This document shows positions 1 to 12,619 of a stretch of 64,000 nucleotides of DNA, in pieces. Origin of the DNA: Hysterangium stoloniferum. Its lineage: Eukaryota; Basidiomycota; Agaricomycetes; Hysterangiales; Hysterangiaceae. Under the pieces are notes generated by a model that had not been told where the DNA came from, ran no database searches, and worked only from the letters and a program-made list of their open reading frames with translations. Positions within the stretch are counted from its first letter, which is position 1, and every line of letters begins with the position of its first letter. The stretch spans positions 1 through 64,000 of the forward strand of contig WHVD01000284.1 in the NCBI GenBank assembly GCA_015178975.1, read 5' to 3'. The position numbers were made by a program, and so were the translations under genes.

Positions 1-675
1 ACATCACCACCGATCACGAACGCCCCTTATCCAATTCCACGTCCGCCTCCAAACCGGGCGCCGTTCCCGACGACGTCGATCTACTTCCGTCCCCCTAACA
101 CCCAACGAGATCGGCCAAATGGTCCTGTTTTGATATGGGACGAATGGCCTAGTGCGCGATGGAATGACAACGCCGGACGATCGTGCGTTTTAGGTTGTTC
201 TGTGAGTCGTGTTGATGCTGTGATGGTTGTCACGACCCAGATCCAGATGCCGCGGACAAACCCACACCAACATTTGTACCCAACGGCGATACCAACTGCA
301 AAGTCGGCCTCGCGGGTTTAAACGGTGATAACGACGACGGCAAGCGTGTCTTTGACTTTGACTTCGTACGTTTCCATCCCGATCCTGGGTGTAATAGGGG
401 GTGTTATCTCAAACGTCGATTTCCTGGTCTTCGTTTCGGTCTTTTTCATGATCGTTCAGGCTCGTTCCAATACTCGCAAAAAGTCCCTGTCGCGGTAGCG
501 GCCTGTGCTGGTCTGTTCGCGCTCCCGGGCCCGCTCGTGATTATGTTCACGCTCAGCGGCTGATATTGATGTGTCCATATCGACGCTCGTCCCGCGACTA
601 TGACCCACACCGCTCGCACTCGCACTCGCACTCGCCTTTCTCCGCCAGGGCCACGACGTTTCTCCCTCGTCTTGA

Positions 676-707
<32 letters not shown>

Positions 708-1098
708 ATGCACCCAACAGGTCCTCTCCCTCCCCGCCGCAGAAGTAACACTCATCTCTCCCCCTCACAATCCCCTCACCACATCCACACCACCCTTCCC
801 CTCCTCATTCACATTCCTCTTCTCTGCCCACCTCTTGCCCTCCAGAGCCTTCTTCATCCTCCTCCTCTCATCAACAGCCCGCGGATTTACAGCGCCCACA
901 GAGATACACCTCCGGAACATGATTCACATTGAATTGGTGAGGCTAGATGATACTGTGCGGGCAGGACAGCAGGAGAAGTTAGTAAAATGTGGATAAGAGG
1001 ACGAAAATGAGAATATAAACGAGAAAGAATGAGATTGCAAATAAAATAAGAATAAAGGCGAAGAGTTTGGATGAGGGCCAGCCGCAGTGGATTAACGA
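1..1098. other. No recognisable gene; hexamer microsatellites
   Basis: I see no convincing gene here. Two short hexamer-type repeats stand out: a CGCACT run near 612-634 and a CCTCGT run near 676-708. The apparent Glu-Asp and Arg-Thr repeat peptides in this stretch are translations of these microsatellites in different frames and should not be read as proteins. Confidence 0.6.
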
Positions 1099-1150
1099 CT
1101 ATGAAAACCTTCCACCGTTGGGCCATCCACTCACCGTGAATACCCTGTCG

Positions 1151-1480
1151 TCAGCTGCACGTGTCTTCAGTGACTCCCCCCAACGGCGAGGCCTGAACAG
1201 CGAATCGTTTGCTGTCGGTGGCAGGAACGTAATCTTCCGAAAACCGCTCGATGCGAAGATAGCGGGTCTTGCCATCATCATGGAGAACCTCAGCAACAAA
1301 GTATTCGTGTTCTGGCGTCGTATTCTTTTCCTTGATTCGCCATAACACCTGTGCTTTGGTGCTGACTACAATGTTGCTGTGCTCTGCTGACACGGCATGA
1401 GCACAGAGTGTGTGATACCATGATTCAACATCGGTGTCACTGGGGCACGCTATAGCTACGTAGGATTTGGGTTCGAACAT
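1151..1480 (-). CDS. Hypothetical protein fragment (possible exon)
   Basis: An open frame starting at MFEPKSYVAIACPSD runs about 110 residues to a stop at 1151. It has protein-like composition and includes the stretch VLWRIKEKNTTPEHEYFVAE, so it is more convincing than the surrounding frames. I do not recognise a family or a domain. A second minus frame (1099-1299) contains DRVFTVSGWPNGGRF, which reads like a continuation in another phase, so either an intron or a frameshift may lie near 1150. There is no start context, TATA box or partner gene to settle the model. It could be an exon of a decayed fungal gene or a chance frame. Confidence 0.3.
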   Translation of the reverse strand: MFEPKSYVAIACPSDTDVESWYHTLCAHAVSAEHSNIVVSTKAQVLWRIKEKNTTPEHEYFVAEVLHDDGKTRYLRIERFSEDYVPATDSKRFAVQASPLGGVTEDTCS

Positions 1481-2151
1481 GTGAAGAAGTCGTAGAAGCA
1501 GAGGGATAAAAGAGTTGGTAAAGGATGTCAGTGGGAATGGTGGTCTTCGTTGGACTTTTGACGAACACATTATCATCAACTGAGGACTGGTTGTAGTTAT
1601 GGGATCGATCGATACAGCCACGATGAAAACTCACCTGTGCAATAACAATCCAAGGTGCGGTTAGCGGACTAATTTTCAGTCAGGTTTTTCGCCAAAGTGC
1701 GGAATATTTAAAGTAGCTCAATCAGAATTGAATTTGGTTGCAGAGGGAGTCATTCTCTTGATGACATTACTGAAGGTGACACAAACGACGTTCGACGGAT
1801 TAAGGAAACGAGGAAACGGTCGCCGCTTTTCAAATGGCGCCTAACGCTAAGCTGTTATCTTAAATGAATCACTCCTTGCTGCTACAATTGACGCAGCCAT
1901 TAAGCTGGCCTTTTCAGGATTCTTACGCTGTGAGGAATTTACCATCAAAGGGAACACATTTCAATCCTTCGATCCTTCGGCTCACCTGACCAGGAATTCC
2001 ATTTCCTTCTTACCTAATTTCGAGGACCTCTCACATAACTATCACCTTTCCTGCCTCTAAAACCAACCCCTTTTGAAAAGGCGTCACTACCTACGTCGCC
2101 GCCGTTGCTGCCACCACTTGTGCTTGTGCAGGCCTCAAACACCTCTTCACC

Positions 2152-2532
2152 GTGGATCCATGCTCTCCCACTTCACCACTATTTTCCAACGGCGATGGGT
2201 CCTCCCTCCAGTATTCACTCTTCGTGTCTTCACTCAAATCCTTCCTCCATGCTGCTGGTTTCAATCCTGCCTCATTTGCAGGTCATTCCTTCCATAGAGG
2301 TACGGCATCTTCTGCTGCGGAAGCAGGGTTCACCGACTATGAAATCCAATTGCTAGGACGTTGGCGCAGCGATGCTTACAAACTTTACATCAAGTCCTCC
2401 TGCACTCGTGTTCTCAACCTCTCTGCAAGGCTTCATTGGGCCGTTCCCAACACTCAACCTCTCGGCCGTCTATGGCTTGAGCACGGCCCTATCTTTTTCC
2501 GGTCACGCAAAAGAGCGGTGGCGACGCAATAG
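2152..2532 (+). pseudogene. Tyrosine recombinase C-terminal fragment (DIRS/Crypton-like)
   Basis: A 126-residue frame carries the C-terminal half of a phage-integrase-fold tyrosine recombinase, the enzyme that integrates DIRS retrotransposons or Crypton DNA transposons. The visible order is the box-II region GHSFHRGTASSAAEAGFTD, then EIQLLGRWRSDAYKLYI with the nucleophile-type Tyr, then LSARLHWA. In active relatives box II reads HxxR. Here the fourth position is His (CAT at about 2,290), a change one G-to-A step from CGT, so the catalytic Arg appears lost. There is no N-terminal half, reverse transcriptase or split direct repeat nearby, so this is a remnant. The frame 5' of about 2,150 is not supported. 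Confidence 0.7.
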
Positions 2533-5500
2533 AACTCTATTTGCTTGCCCAGTGTCACAAACAAATGACAGAGATTATATTAGTTACAGGCGCTTCTAAT
2601 ACTGCGCGTCTATGTAAATGCTGGCTAACCTGAGTATGCTGGCACGGATCTAAGTTGATTAATAGTGACCTCGACCTCCTATCTTAAAGCGAGGCAGAAG
2701 AGAATGCGATACGATGAGAACAAGCTTTATTGAATTAATAGGGGCGAATAGCAATTGTTGTGGTGAGCTGAACATCCGGGCCTATGTTGCAATCCGAGTC
2801 CTTCAACCATTGTTCAATAGCGTTGCGTCTCATTGCTCGCCATCCTACAATGGCGTATCTGTCCCTCTGACATTGGTGATCTGAAAGAGCGGTTTTGCCG
2901 TGGCTTTTGGCATGGTTGGGCATATGAGGTAGGCTTCATGGAGGCAGGGCTTGTTTTTAGACTGAAGGTGGGCTCTTTATTCCCTTCGGTTCATTCACTT
3001 CGTGGTTTATTCATCTTGTGTCTTTTTCAGGACATGGACGTTTTCCAACGCGAGGATATTCTGGGTCACCATCCTCTATGACTGGATATGGAAGATCCCA
3101 CACTTTTCTCAATATCGCCGCTGCACCTTCGTCGCCACGAAACCTGTACCGCAGTCAGATCTCGGCCTCTATATCCTTCTCTAACCTCCCGCCGCTCGAA
3201 CATGACACCCTCCTCAGATTCCTACAAGTCCACTCATAAACGCGAACTCTGTCTATGAACATTCTTATCCCTCCTGGTCTGCTAACGCTCTTCATTTTTC
3301 ACCTCGTTCCCTCTGTGTCCCACCCCTTCGTTGTGTCGTCTCGTAAAAACGTGTGCCTTTCAAACGGGATTATGTTGGAGCGTGAGAAGCATTCAGGGGG
3401 GTGTATGCATCGTTCGGAGGGTTGGGCATGTTGGGTATACGGCTATTGTACCTGAAGGGGTATGCGGCGCTATAAGGATTACATCGTCTATTAGGAATGA
3501 GCCGAGATAAGTAACGGCCACGACGAGCCTGTGGCAAGTAAAAATGCCATTCTTGGGGCGCGGCAGATTTGCTGGTGGCGTGGCTTCGGGGAGAGAAGAT
3601 AGTGTTGACGATGCACGCGCAATTATAGTGGTTATATTCATTTTCCCATCATCATACAATCCCACCGTCACAGTCGTACATCTGAGCACCAAAGTCGCAT
3701 TCGACACGCACGCATACCCCCGCTATCATTCCCATTTTAACATCAGTTCAGACATTCCTACTACAACCGCAACCGCAACAACTACACCTTCTACATCCCG
3801 CACCACAACACCCACTTACATCACGCCCTCATCCCTCACCCGATGCAGCAGCAGCACGTGTAGTATCACTCTTGCACGTATCAATGGCACTACTTCCTCA
3901 CGTAATGGTAGCTCTTCTCGCAATAACACCCTAACCCCAACCCAAACCACTCCCTCCCTCTTTAGTACTAAAATTGATAGCGTCCGCGAGGGAATCCGCA
4001 GACTCAAAGATGAGGGATAAGGAAAGAGTGAGGGTGAGGCAGGAAAACATAAGCGACTACGGGTGTCAATGTGGGTGGTGCGACGGTAAGGAGATGGGCG
4101 GCTTTGTTGATGGGTGGTGGTGTAGGAGTTATGGATACTGTCCTTGGTTTGGTGTTGGGGAGAAGGATAGGGAAAAGGAAAAGGAAGGGACATTCGTTCA
4201 GGAGAAAAAAGGAACAGGAGGAAGGCATCGACACTGTCACTAGCGGTGCTGATGCCAGGGAACGAAATGCAGAGAGGGAGAAGAGGGGGGATGATGTTGA
4301 CGACCTTGCGTCGCCTTGCCCCTACTCCAGGTGACCGGCAAGAACAGACACAAGCGGGTTCTCGGAAAGACGAAGAGACGGAAAGAGGACGATAATCCAG
4401 CCACGAATGACCAAGAGTGGTAAAGAGAAAGTGGGAGAAGGAAAGGAAGAGTCACACTGCCAACAAGAGGGGAAAGCGCAAAATCAGTAGAGTTAAAAGG
4501 AGGCAACATAAAGTCTGGGGCATCGAGGGGGAGGAGCAAGAACGCGAACCCCAAATCGGCACGACATAGGACCGCGAACACGAGCGTAAACATAGCACGA
4601 CCGACTATGAAAGTGAACCCAGCACCACGGAGCACAAGTCCATCCTACGGATCATCACGAGTCCAAGGAGGGAGGGTATTCCTGCACCCGTAGCGCCTTT
4701 GGCCACGAATATTTTGACGCGTGTTAATAGTGTGGAGGAATGAGGCGATGATGCCGACGCGGGCCTTTTCTAAGCACGAGAGTGCCGACAGTCACGAGGC
4801 CTACCACGGGGAGAAGCGGTAACAACATTGATAACGCCGTTCCGCGTGATACGTCTGGAGCTGGACTTCATAGGACGTCGAGTGCTTACGGTAATGATAG
4901 TGGAAAAGGGTGCGTGAATGGAAGCGGGGTTACAGGCAATCCCCCGAGCGATCCGAGCACTAATGCTGTTACGTCTGGGTCTCGTCTTGACGTTCCGCCA
5001 GGTGCTGGCATCAATGCTCAGGATCATCCTCCCATGGTGTTAACGCTTCTCAACTCTCGCCTCGATCAACAACGGTCCCCGGTTATATATCCTCATCATC
5101 TTACAACTATCCCACCTCGTCCTTGACATACGCTGTCGGTGTCGCGTCCAACTTCATAAATCCGAGAACACGTAGGGTGAGATTGAGGTGTATCGAGGGT
5201 TCTTTGTGTCCATCTACCTGGCTCTAATCCTCTACCCACAATTTTCCACCGTCAATCCATCTTGTCCATCTGCAGTCCATTTGAATTCGCCGAACCCCCT
5301 ATATCCTCCACCACATCATATTATCCACCCGTATCTCCTGCCTGCACTGCCATCCTACGTTACTTGTTCTACACTGACTTGCCATTTCTTTTTTTTGGTC
5401 AATCGTGAATTTAGACATACTTTGGTAGAAATTGGGACATTTCGAGGAAAAATGTGGAAATACCATCGGGTATGTCAGGTGGCTTTGGGCGGGTCTTTAT

Positions 5501-6290
5501 TTTGGGTTGAATGTGGGCTTTCTGTGTTTATCCACTTACGTCATTTGCGAGACCAAAACGTTCGGTGTCTAAATCCCGAATACGCCTGGCGTCTCCTCCG
5601 CCCACTCGCCGCATGGTGTCGTGTATTCACCTCACTAGTAACTGGGTTGACTCAACACCGGTGGGCTACTTCTCCCATCTTTCAGGATCTGGGATTGCGG
5701 CTACATCTCAATGGGCAAATTACCACGGTACATACATTCGCTCTCGTTCCCACCATCCTACTTCTATTGACTGTTCACCGTGACGTCAATTCTGCCTCTT
5801 CTTCCTCGCTGAGACCGATATTATTCAGGAAACGCCGAGTAAGTTTCATAATCGAGGCGTGGATCAATAGACAGCATGAAGATATTCTCTATCGGGGCCA
5901 TAGCATCCTTAACAACCTTCTCCTGTAGATCAAGGGTGTCATATTATCAGCTAGTTAATTCTCAGAAATCCGAGGTCATGTGACTAGAATTATTTTTATT
6001 TTTATTTTTAATACCGCATCGCATAACGTAGATACATAGCGGTTGGGAGCAGGTACCCTAATGATAGGTGGATAGATAGGTAGGTGCTGGGGCGAGTGTG
6101 TATTGGGGTCAAATGTAGAGTGGGGGGAGGGTGAGAGAGCAAAAGAAAAAGAGAAAAGAAAAAGAGAAGAACGGAGGGGGGCTACGTCTTGCCAAAGGTG
6201 CTTGAATAGTTTACCAATAATAGTAACTGTATCGTGCTTGAGATCACCACCGTGAGGAGATACGGTAGAATGTATTGACAGCCCCTTTGG
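2533..6290. other. Gene-poor stretch with no recognisable feature
   Basis: About 3.7 kb with only short frames, several of them overlapping on both strands with proline, threonine or arginine bias. The 246-aa frame at 5,188-5,928 has no recognisable motif, no start context and unlikely composition. I see no RNA gene or mobile element in this stretch. Confidence 0.5.
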
Positions 6291-6706
6291 GGATCCCGGG
6301 GAGTCTGGGTGGGGTTCGTGGGTCGTAGGTCGTAGGTTGGAGGTCGTGGGTCGAGAGTTGAGATAGTTGAGAGAGATAGATGCGTTGGAGCCCATGGGCT
6401 CCAACTAGTGTGAGCGATGTGAATCAAGCAAGGGATTAGAGTGGAAAATGGATTAGATTACTGGGGGGAATCTAAGCTAATTTTATGTACAACATCTGCC
6501 AGTTTAAATAGACCAGGGAGTGAATGACATACTAAATCCGGTAATAATGAAAATGAAACTAACAAAACATAAAACAGGAATAGTAAACACCAAGTTTGGT
6601 GTTAGGAACGGGACGGAATGGAGTGGAGTCCAAATCGTGACAAATCATATCCCATAACGGGACATGGAGCGGGAGTGGAGTCCAAACTGTGACAGGTCAT
6701 TTGACT
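6291..6706 (-). mobile_element. Family A gypsy LTR fragment
   Basis: The sequence from GGGGATCCCGGGGAGTC to GTGACAGGTCATTTGAC aligns with the body of the family A LTRs at 46,987-47,806 and 54,372-55,182, including the internal AAGTTTGGTGTTAGGAACG block. Both LTR termini are missing. The right edge runs straight into chromodomain coding sequence at about 6,707, so the region that in other family A elements holds the antisense zinc-cluster gene and the PPT has been deleted. Confidence 0.8.
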
Positions 6707-7588
6707 CGAGTTTTGTGGCCAAAATCCATGAGGTTTCTTCATCGGTGCCCTCATAACCCACCCACTTGACTAAGTAAAGCAGTTTACAAGTGCATCGACA
6801 CTTATCAATTTTCAAATCTAAAATTTCAGAGATTTCAAACTTGGGTTCTCCGTCAATAATGACTGGAGGAGGTGGAGATTGCACGTGATCCGGGATAGTG
6901 TTAGCAGTACAAGGTTCTAATATAGAAACATGAGATACTGGGTGTACTGCACGCATGCTATCCAGGAGCCGTAGAGTCCAAGAGACTGAACCTACTTGTG
7001 TGATTATTTCAAAAGGACCTAAATATTTTTCAGCAAGCTTTTTTGATGGACGGGTAGTCCTAAAAAATTGAGCTTTGACATAAACATGGTCACCAATCTT
7101 GAAGTTGGGTGGCAGGATCTGGTGTTTGTCCACTGAATGTTGGTATTGCTCTTGGGCAGACTTTATTGCAGTCCAGAGTTCCTCATGGAGCTCGTGGAGG
7201 TCTGTGGTGAACTCTTGAGCACGGGCAGAGGCAAGATTTCATTCTGGATGTACTGTAATATTTGGATTATATCCTTTATTTGCAAAGAATGGGGAAACAC
7301 CAGTGGTGGCTGAAGGTGCATTGTTGTAAGCAAACTCTGCAAGTGGTAACAAGGATTTCCAATTGTCCTGTTGATAATTGCAATATACACGGAGATATTG
7401 TTCCAATGTCTGATTGACACATTCGGTTTGTCCATCGCCTTCTGGGTGATGTCTGGATGTGAAATGTAATTTCATGTCCAAGGATTTCCCGAGGGATCTA
7501 AAGAAGTGAGAAACGAACTCTGATCCTCAGTCAGAAGTTACATGGGATGGAACTCCGTGCTTGGAAAATATGTGGATAATGAAAAGTT
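6707..7588 (-). pseudogene. Chromovirus integrase/chromodomain remnant (family A)
   Basis: Read on the minus strand, this is the 3' end of a Ty3/gypsy pol: integrase core (SPFFANKGYNPNITVHPE), then the C-terminal domain (FKIGDHVYVKAQFF, KKLAEKYLGPFEIITQVGS, HVSILEP), then a chromodomain (CKLLYLVKWVGYEGTDEETS). It is split between two frames (6,645-7,133 and 7,239-7,481). The conserved TSDRGSEF box reads TSD-stop because CGA has become TGA at about 7,530. The fragment stops near 7,588 inside the integrase core, with no RT or RNase H upstream. It is a truncated, inactive relic. Confidence 0.85.
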
Positions 7589-8869
7589 CTATAATCATAA
7601 TTCCCACATTCATCAGAGAATATCTGAAAGTGTCACAAGATTGCTGTGTGTATCCATGCAGGGAGGTAAGCAAGGCAAATCGAAATATCCCACCATCTAA
7701 CAAAATAAAATTTCAAGGCCAAGTCAATGTGATCCCAAATTAGAGATTTAGGATCTCTAGTTGTGGTGGAAAATGACATACAAAATCCTTGCCAAATCTC
7801 TCAACCCCATGGCACTCAGATGATGCATCATGCCAGACCCTGCCGCTGCCATTATCCCAACTCCCAACATGGATTAACCATATCAGGAGCAAAGGTATTC
7901 TTCCCTCCACCGTGTTGTGCATACACTACCTTGCATTTTTTCGATAGCTACTTTGACACCTTTATTCACTGTAGGTTCATGCAATGGATGATGTCCATGT
8001 GCAGAAGCTCAAGGTTGAGTGGTGTGTGGTCTAAGGGTTTATTAATTTGTTATAGCAGCCAGTCGATCATAGCTTTTTTTTGGGAGTAGTTGAGCAATGA
8101 GGTATTCTCGTTTGATGTAGATTTTGATTAGTGGGGATTGGGCCAATAAATATGACATTATGAATGAACTTGGTCCTAATCGATGATTGAGTCCATCCAT
8201 AGCATATGCAGTTCCTGGTTTCATAGTAGTTGTAGGTGCTAGAAGAGTTTGGGGAATTGACAAATGATCTTTATTTTTTACAGTACTGACTCCCAGCCTA
8301 TGAAAAAGGAATGTAATGAGGTAAAGCAAGACAGAGGGCTAGGTATGAATTTATAGTCATTCTGTGATCTCTACATTATCGTTCACCACACAGTGACTGC
8401 TGTGATAAGGATTGAATGATGCTGTGTGTTCAACTGTAGACCTTGGCTGTTGGGTGGTTCTGTATGATTGCAAGCAGGGAAATAATGTTTACATGTAGAA
8501 CAGATGAAGGGAGAGCATCAGAATGGAGATGGAATGGGACACCTAAAGGGGTAAACTACAACACAACAGGTTTCAGGGTGCTGATGCATCCCAGTCTCCC
8601 AGCCTTCAGCAACTGGGGATCCTCTTTGTCTGTTGTGAGTTAAGATTGGCTTATATAGTGGTGGTCATTCTTGATGTTAGTCCATGGCGGTGGCAAGGTG
8701 TCGAGTCAGTGAGATGATTTGGGTAGATAAATATGAGGTCTGTCAGAGACATTGTAAGACTGATGTCATGATGCAGGATTTTTGGCACTGTGTATAACAA
8801 ATAATAACCTACAATTCTATCTCAGGAAATGTATGGTATAGATTGTGAAAGAGCAAAATGAAGAGGATT
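7589..8869. other. Degraded sequence without recognisable gene
   Basis: Only short unrelated frames are present. The sequence is rich in TG and CA dinucleotides and poor in CG, like the decayed elements elsewhere in the window, so it may be old transposon sequence that I cannot assign. Confidence 0.4.
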
Positions 8870-9230
8870 TTGGAATGGTGAATATATTTTCAAACAGTGA
8901 TGAGATATTTTTGAATGATGACACAGACTTTTGAACAGCGATCACATTTATGAACAGTGACAAAGTCATTTTTGAATGACAATGAAGAATTGTGTCAATG
9001 GGGATCAAGTTTTTAAATGGTGATGAAGAGGTTTTCAAAGTGTTTTTGGACAGCAACAAAGATGTTTTTGAAACAGTGATGAAGACCATTTCAATTGGTA
9101 TTTTTGAACCACGGACAACCATAATGCTTGTCAATGGCAAAGATTGGAGTTTGAATAGTGAAGGCAACAGTTTCAATGGCAAAGATGATGTTTTAAATGG
9201 CGAAGACACCCCTTTCAATGCCATCCATGA
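8870..9230 (+). repeat. Degenerate minisatellite (about 25-30 bp units)
   Basis: Phrases such as TTTTTGAATGATGA, TTTGAACAGCGAT, GAACAGTGACAAAG, TTTTAAATGGTGATGAAG and TTCAATGGCAAAGATGAT recur every 25-30 bp, with many substitutions. The 80-aa frame at 8,992-9,234 is a translation of this array (FNG/LNGED-type repeats) and has no other support. The array has no conserved spacers and is not a CRISPR. Confidence 0.55.
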
Positions 9231-9234
9231 ATGA

Positions 9235-10015
9235 GGCCCTCATTCGCAGGGGGAATACCCATAGCATCTCACCAACATACTAACTTGATGTTTTCCTCTT
9301 GTCGCCATTATGACAGTGTTTCATTATTTGTTCCATCACTTTACCACATATGTAATTTGCCACCTCAGAGCATTTATCATTTGTATGTTGTCTCATCTCC
9401 CATTGAATTGACTGCCTTGTTCCATTCACATCATATTCCCATTCTTGGCCCTCCATTCTTGCATTTCACTTTAGTATAAGATTCCCATCATGCACGCAGT
9501 TTGAATACCACCCAATAACATCAACATAGTCCTCTCTCATGTTTTAGAAGCTTGCACAATAATATATTCATTATCCTGAAGTATTGCTTCATACTGCCTA
9601 AATCCTTGTCTTAGCCTCCAACCAGACTGAGGCTTGTCTCCCTCCTGACCCTTAGCCTCTGGACACCAAATTTACAACCAAGTGTCAACATGTATATCCT
9701 GTTGCATTGTTACACCTATTCCCACCTCCACAACTTTACTTAGTTCCCAAACATTCTGCACTTCAATCCTTGTTCCATATTTGGTAACTTGTCTGTTGAA
9801 AATTATTCATTTCTTTGCTTATTATGTTCCTGACTCAAAATCCCTGTCCAAATCCATCAACTTAGCTCTGATATTGACTTAGTTAGCTTATTCCTCATTT
9901 TTTTCTGTACACTCAATATTCAGAACTCTTCAGAACCCTGGATATCTTCCATCTCTTAGCATATGTATATCAACTATCTGAAATATGGACACTGAGCATT
10001 TCTATAGGGTACAGC
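9235..10015. other. No recognisable feature
   Basis: AT-rich sequence with only short frames. Nothing recognisable was found before the solo LTR that begins at 10,016. Confidence 0.4.
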
Positions 10016-10803
10016 TGTTAAGAACAGAAAACTGACTGATGTCGGTAGACTGACAGAGGCCAAACAGAAGGACTTGGCTTCAGCTTATATGCTGTGCCTT
10101 TGCAAGTTACCATCAGGTGTCCTTAAATTTTGGGTGGGTGAGAACTAGTCCTGTCAAGTAAACCTTATGGTAAATCACCGATCAGAAACTGATGGACAAG
10201 TTGGGGGTTGAGTTGGAGAGTCAGAGATTAGAGGTTGAAGTGGTAAATGTAGGTTGAATTGTAAATCAGATGGCATCTGAATGTGGTGGCTGTGAATAGA
10301 TAGTGGAGTTGGAAATTAGAGGGGTATCTAAGTTGATATTGTGATTGTCCTGTAGCTACATTACAGCTGGACTTAAATACTAGTTATTGGCATCTCGAAA
10401 TACTAACTAAGGTAAGAGCAGGAATGTCCAATAGTGACAAATAAACTTGACTAGGAACCGGAAGGTTACAATAAGATCGGAAGTTGTGATTAACTGAGAG
10501 CAGAATTACAAGAAAAGGGAATAGTCCAAGAGCTACAAGTATATATGTATACAGGCATATGTGAAACACATAGAGTAGAAACAGGTCATCATAAATAAAA
10601 GGGGATGTATCAAAACATAACCAGATGGTACAAGTATAACTTGACAGGGGTGTAAGGGGTTTGATAACCATGAAGGTATATGTCAGTGTCGGTATACCAA
10701 TGGTTGCCAATATGATGACTTGGCCAGTAAATTGAAATGTAGGCAGACAATAGTATCATTGGGGACCATCAGGTTGTGACAGGATTGCAACACAGTCGTA
10801 ACA
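10016..10803 (-). mobile_element. Solo LTR, family B, with TSD ACAGC
   Basis: This 788-bp unit starts TGTTAAGAACAG and ends CAGTCGTAACA, and is flanked on both sides by ACAGC (10,011-10,015 and 10,804-10,808). It matches the LTRs of element B1 (29,325-30,264 and 34,761-35,716) across most of its length but is shorter and lacks the 16-bp tandem array. Differences from B1 are mainly CG to TG or CA, for example GACGGATGTCGG against GACTGATGTCGG, which points to an old, methylated copy. The single LTR with perfect TSD is the expected product of LTR-LTR recombination. Confidence 0.9.
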
Positions 10804-11149
10804 ACAGCATATAAACTGAAGCTAAGTCTGTACCCTAATGGCAAGTATCTGAGATCCCTAGTTACTTTCCAATAGTTTCCAAAATAAGCTCCTGTCTCAA
10901 GAACTTAGCATACATACTTTCTTGTTTGTGTTAAAATACTGGAGCGTCTGACAATGACATGCAAGGGTGCAACATATACACTAAAACCAAGCTTCGCTCT
11001 TCTTTAGTAATTGGAGTTACCAGTTAAGTGTACACTGAGCCTTGAGTCCCCCATCCCTGCTCTTCTGTTTTAGTACACACTTAACAACAATCCTAACTTT
11101 CTCAGCCTTGGACTGGGGATGGCACATCCACTGTGCTTCTGTATCAGAT

Positions 11150-11270
11150 TGTCAGGACTGGAAAACCTGCTGGGCTCCAGACCCCATCCTCTATGTGCTA
11201 TATTGTACTCACCAATGTACAGTTACAACTGGAATGTCCACCAGAACCTACATGCTGACCTGTTCAGACT
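11150..11270 (+). mobile_element. Decayed LTR fragment related to solo LTR G
   Basis: From TGTCAGGACTGGAAAACC onward this 120-bp stretch matches the beginning of the solo LTR G at 58,838, including the shared block around TATATTGTA and the cytosine-rich stretch after it, with C-to-T changes. It is cut off at 11,270, where the 252-bp repeat begins. Confidence 0.6.
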
Positions 11271-11522
11271 TGACTCTATTGCAATACACAATCTACAAGG
11301 GCCAAATAAGCTTGTAATGAAAGTACTTGTGTCTCAATATCTTTTGTCAGTTAGCATAGCACCTCCTGACAATATAGGTTTGGTGCTCTGGGAGGTGTAT
11401 AGTGGTTCCTACACACATTAACCTCCAAATGCATGGTCCACAATTAGCATCTTCATATGAAAAGTTGTAATAATTGGTGGACTCCCCCTATAAAAAGGTG
11501 TGTTTCATCATCAAATTTAACA
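11271..11522. repeat. Dispersed repeat, copy 1
   Basis: About 252 bp from TTGACTCTATTGCAATACAC to CATCAAATTTAACA, nearly the same as 20,692-20,944. Near its end it carries CCCCTATAAAAAGG, which looks like a core promoter, so it may be a short solo LTR or another non-autonomous element. It contains no coding frame of its own. This copy sits inside a decayed LTR G relative and has no clear TSD. Confidence 0.7.
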
Positions 11523-12619
11523 GTCCTTCCTATAATATCCATGGGTTTCTCCAGAAGCCCCCCATATTCCCACACTTAACACAGATAGGTTGTGGTTGGT
11601 ATTCCCATTCCAGCCTTTAAAAGTCCTCTTTGACTGCCCAACATTGTACAACATAGGTCCTCCCTTCACTATTTTGTACAAAAGTCCAGTTATCCACTAA
11701 ATGGTTTAAAGCTGAACTGTCTGGAGTCTAGGCAGTTGAGGTTTAGACTTCATCCTCAGCTGCCCAGTCACTGGTCACAACCAGCTTAACATGGCAGAAA
11801 AATGCCTCTAAGGCAACACAAGGTTTTTTGTTTTTGTTTTGTTTCTGTCTTTTTAAAAAAAAAGAATTCCTTCCAGACCTTGATTTCTACAAAATAGAGA
11901 AGGACATCAATTATTGCAATGGGATGAAATCCATCATTGAATTTTTCCTTTGTGAGCAATTGCAGTACATTCGAGAATTTGGCCATTATTCCTTTGGTAG
12001 TATGAGGGTCATTTCCATATACATACATGGCAAGGAAAGACCTAAAACATGGTTTATGTGGCTAGAACTGATATACCAGATTGTTGTTTCTTCCTTAACT
12101 GTTGTTTCTACTGAATGTTGTTCCATTCCCAATTCATCTTCTCCAAACACGATTGAATTCCTTTCGTGACCATGCTTTCCTTAAAACATTTCAACTCCTA
12201 AAACTCGACCATTATCTGCAAAGGACTCTTTCTGAGATAGTCAAGTGGGGTGACTGAAACTGGATGCCAATGATTTTTTATTAAACCAGTAGATCCTCAG
12301 CATAATCCCTCCCAAAATTGGGGGACTACTAATAATCTCTGAAGTGCTACAGTTGATATGGCACATCGCAGAAGGGGTTCATATTCTTCCACCACTAACA
12401 AGAATTTGTCTTGCAACAGTGCTTTTCATATGCTGTATTCTATTACAACTGTTCACAGTTAGAAAAAGTTTAGACTCTGAGAACGCATAAATTCTGAAAT
12501 AGTCTACAATTTCAAAATGTTTGAATTCCGAATGCATTTTCTAACATATAAGTATTTAAGAGATGTTGACACGGATTAAAGCTGACGCCCGGAGCCCGCA
12601 GCGGGGCTCGCGACCACCC
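11523..12619. other. No recognisable gene; short A-tract
   Basis: There is a T/A-rich tract near 11,823-11,865 and some short frames. The minus frame at 11,786-12,028 has protein-like text (NDPHTTKGIMAKFSNVLQLL) but I cannot assign it. Otherwise nothing is seen. Confidence 0.4.

Noticed and set aside
446-755. Acidic or basic repeat proteins near 0.5 kb
   Set aside because: They are translations of CCTCGT and CGCACT hexamer microsatellites, with overlapping frames on both strands.
5188-5928. A 246-aa plus-strand frame as a gene
   Set aside because: No motif, no start context, no intron signals, and composition typical of random T/C-rich sequence.
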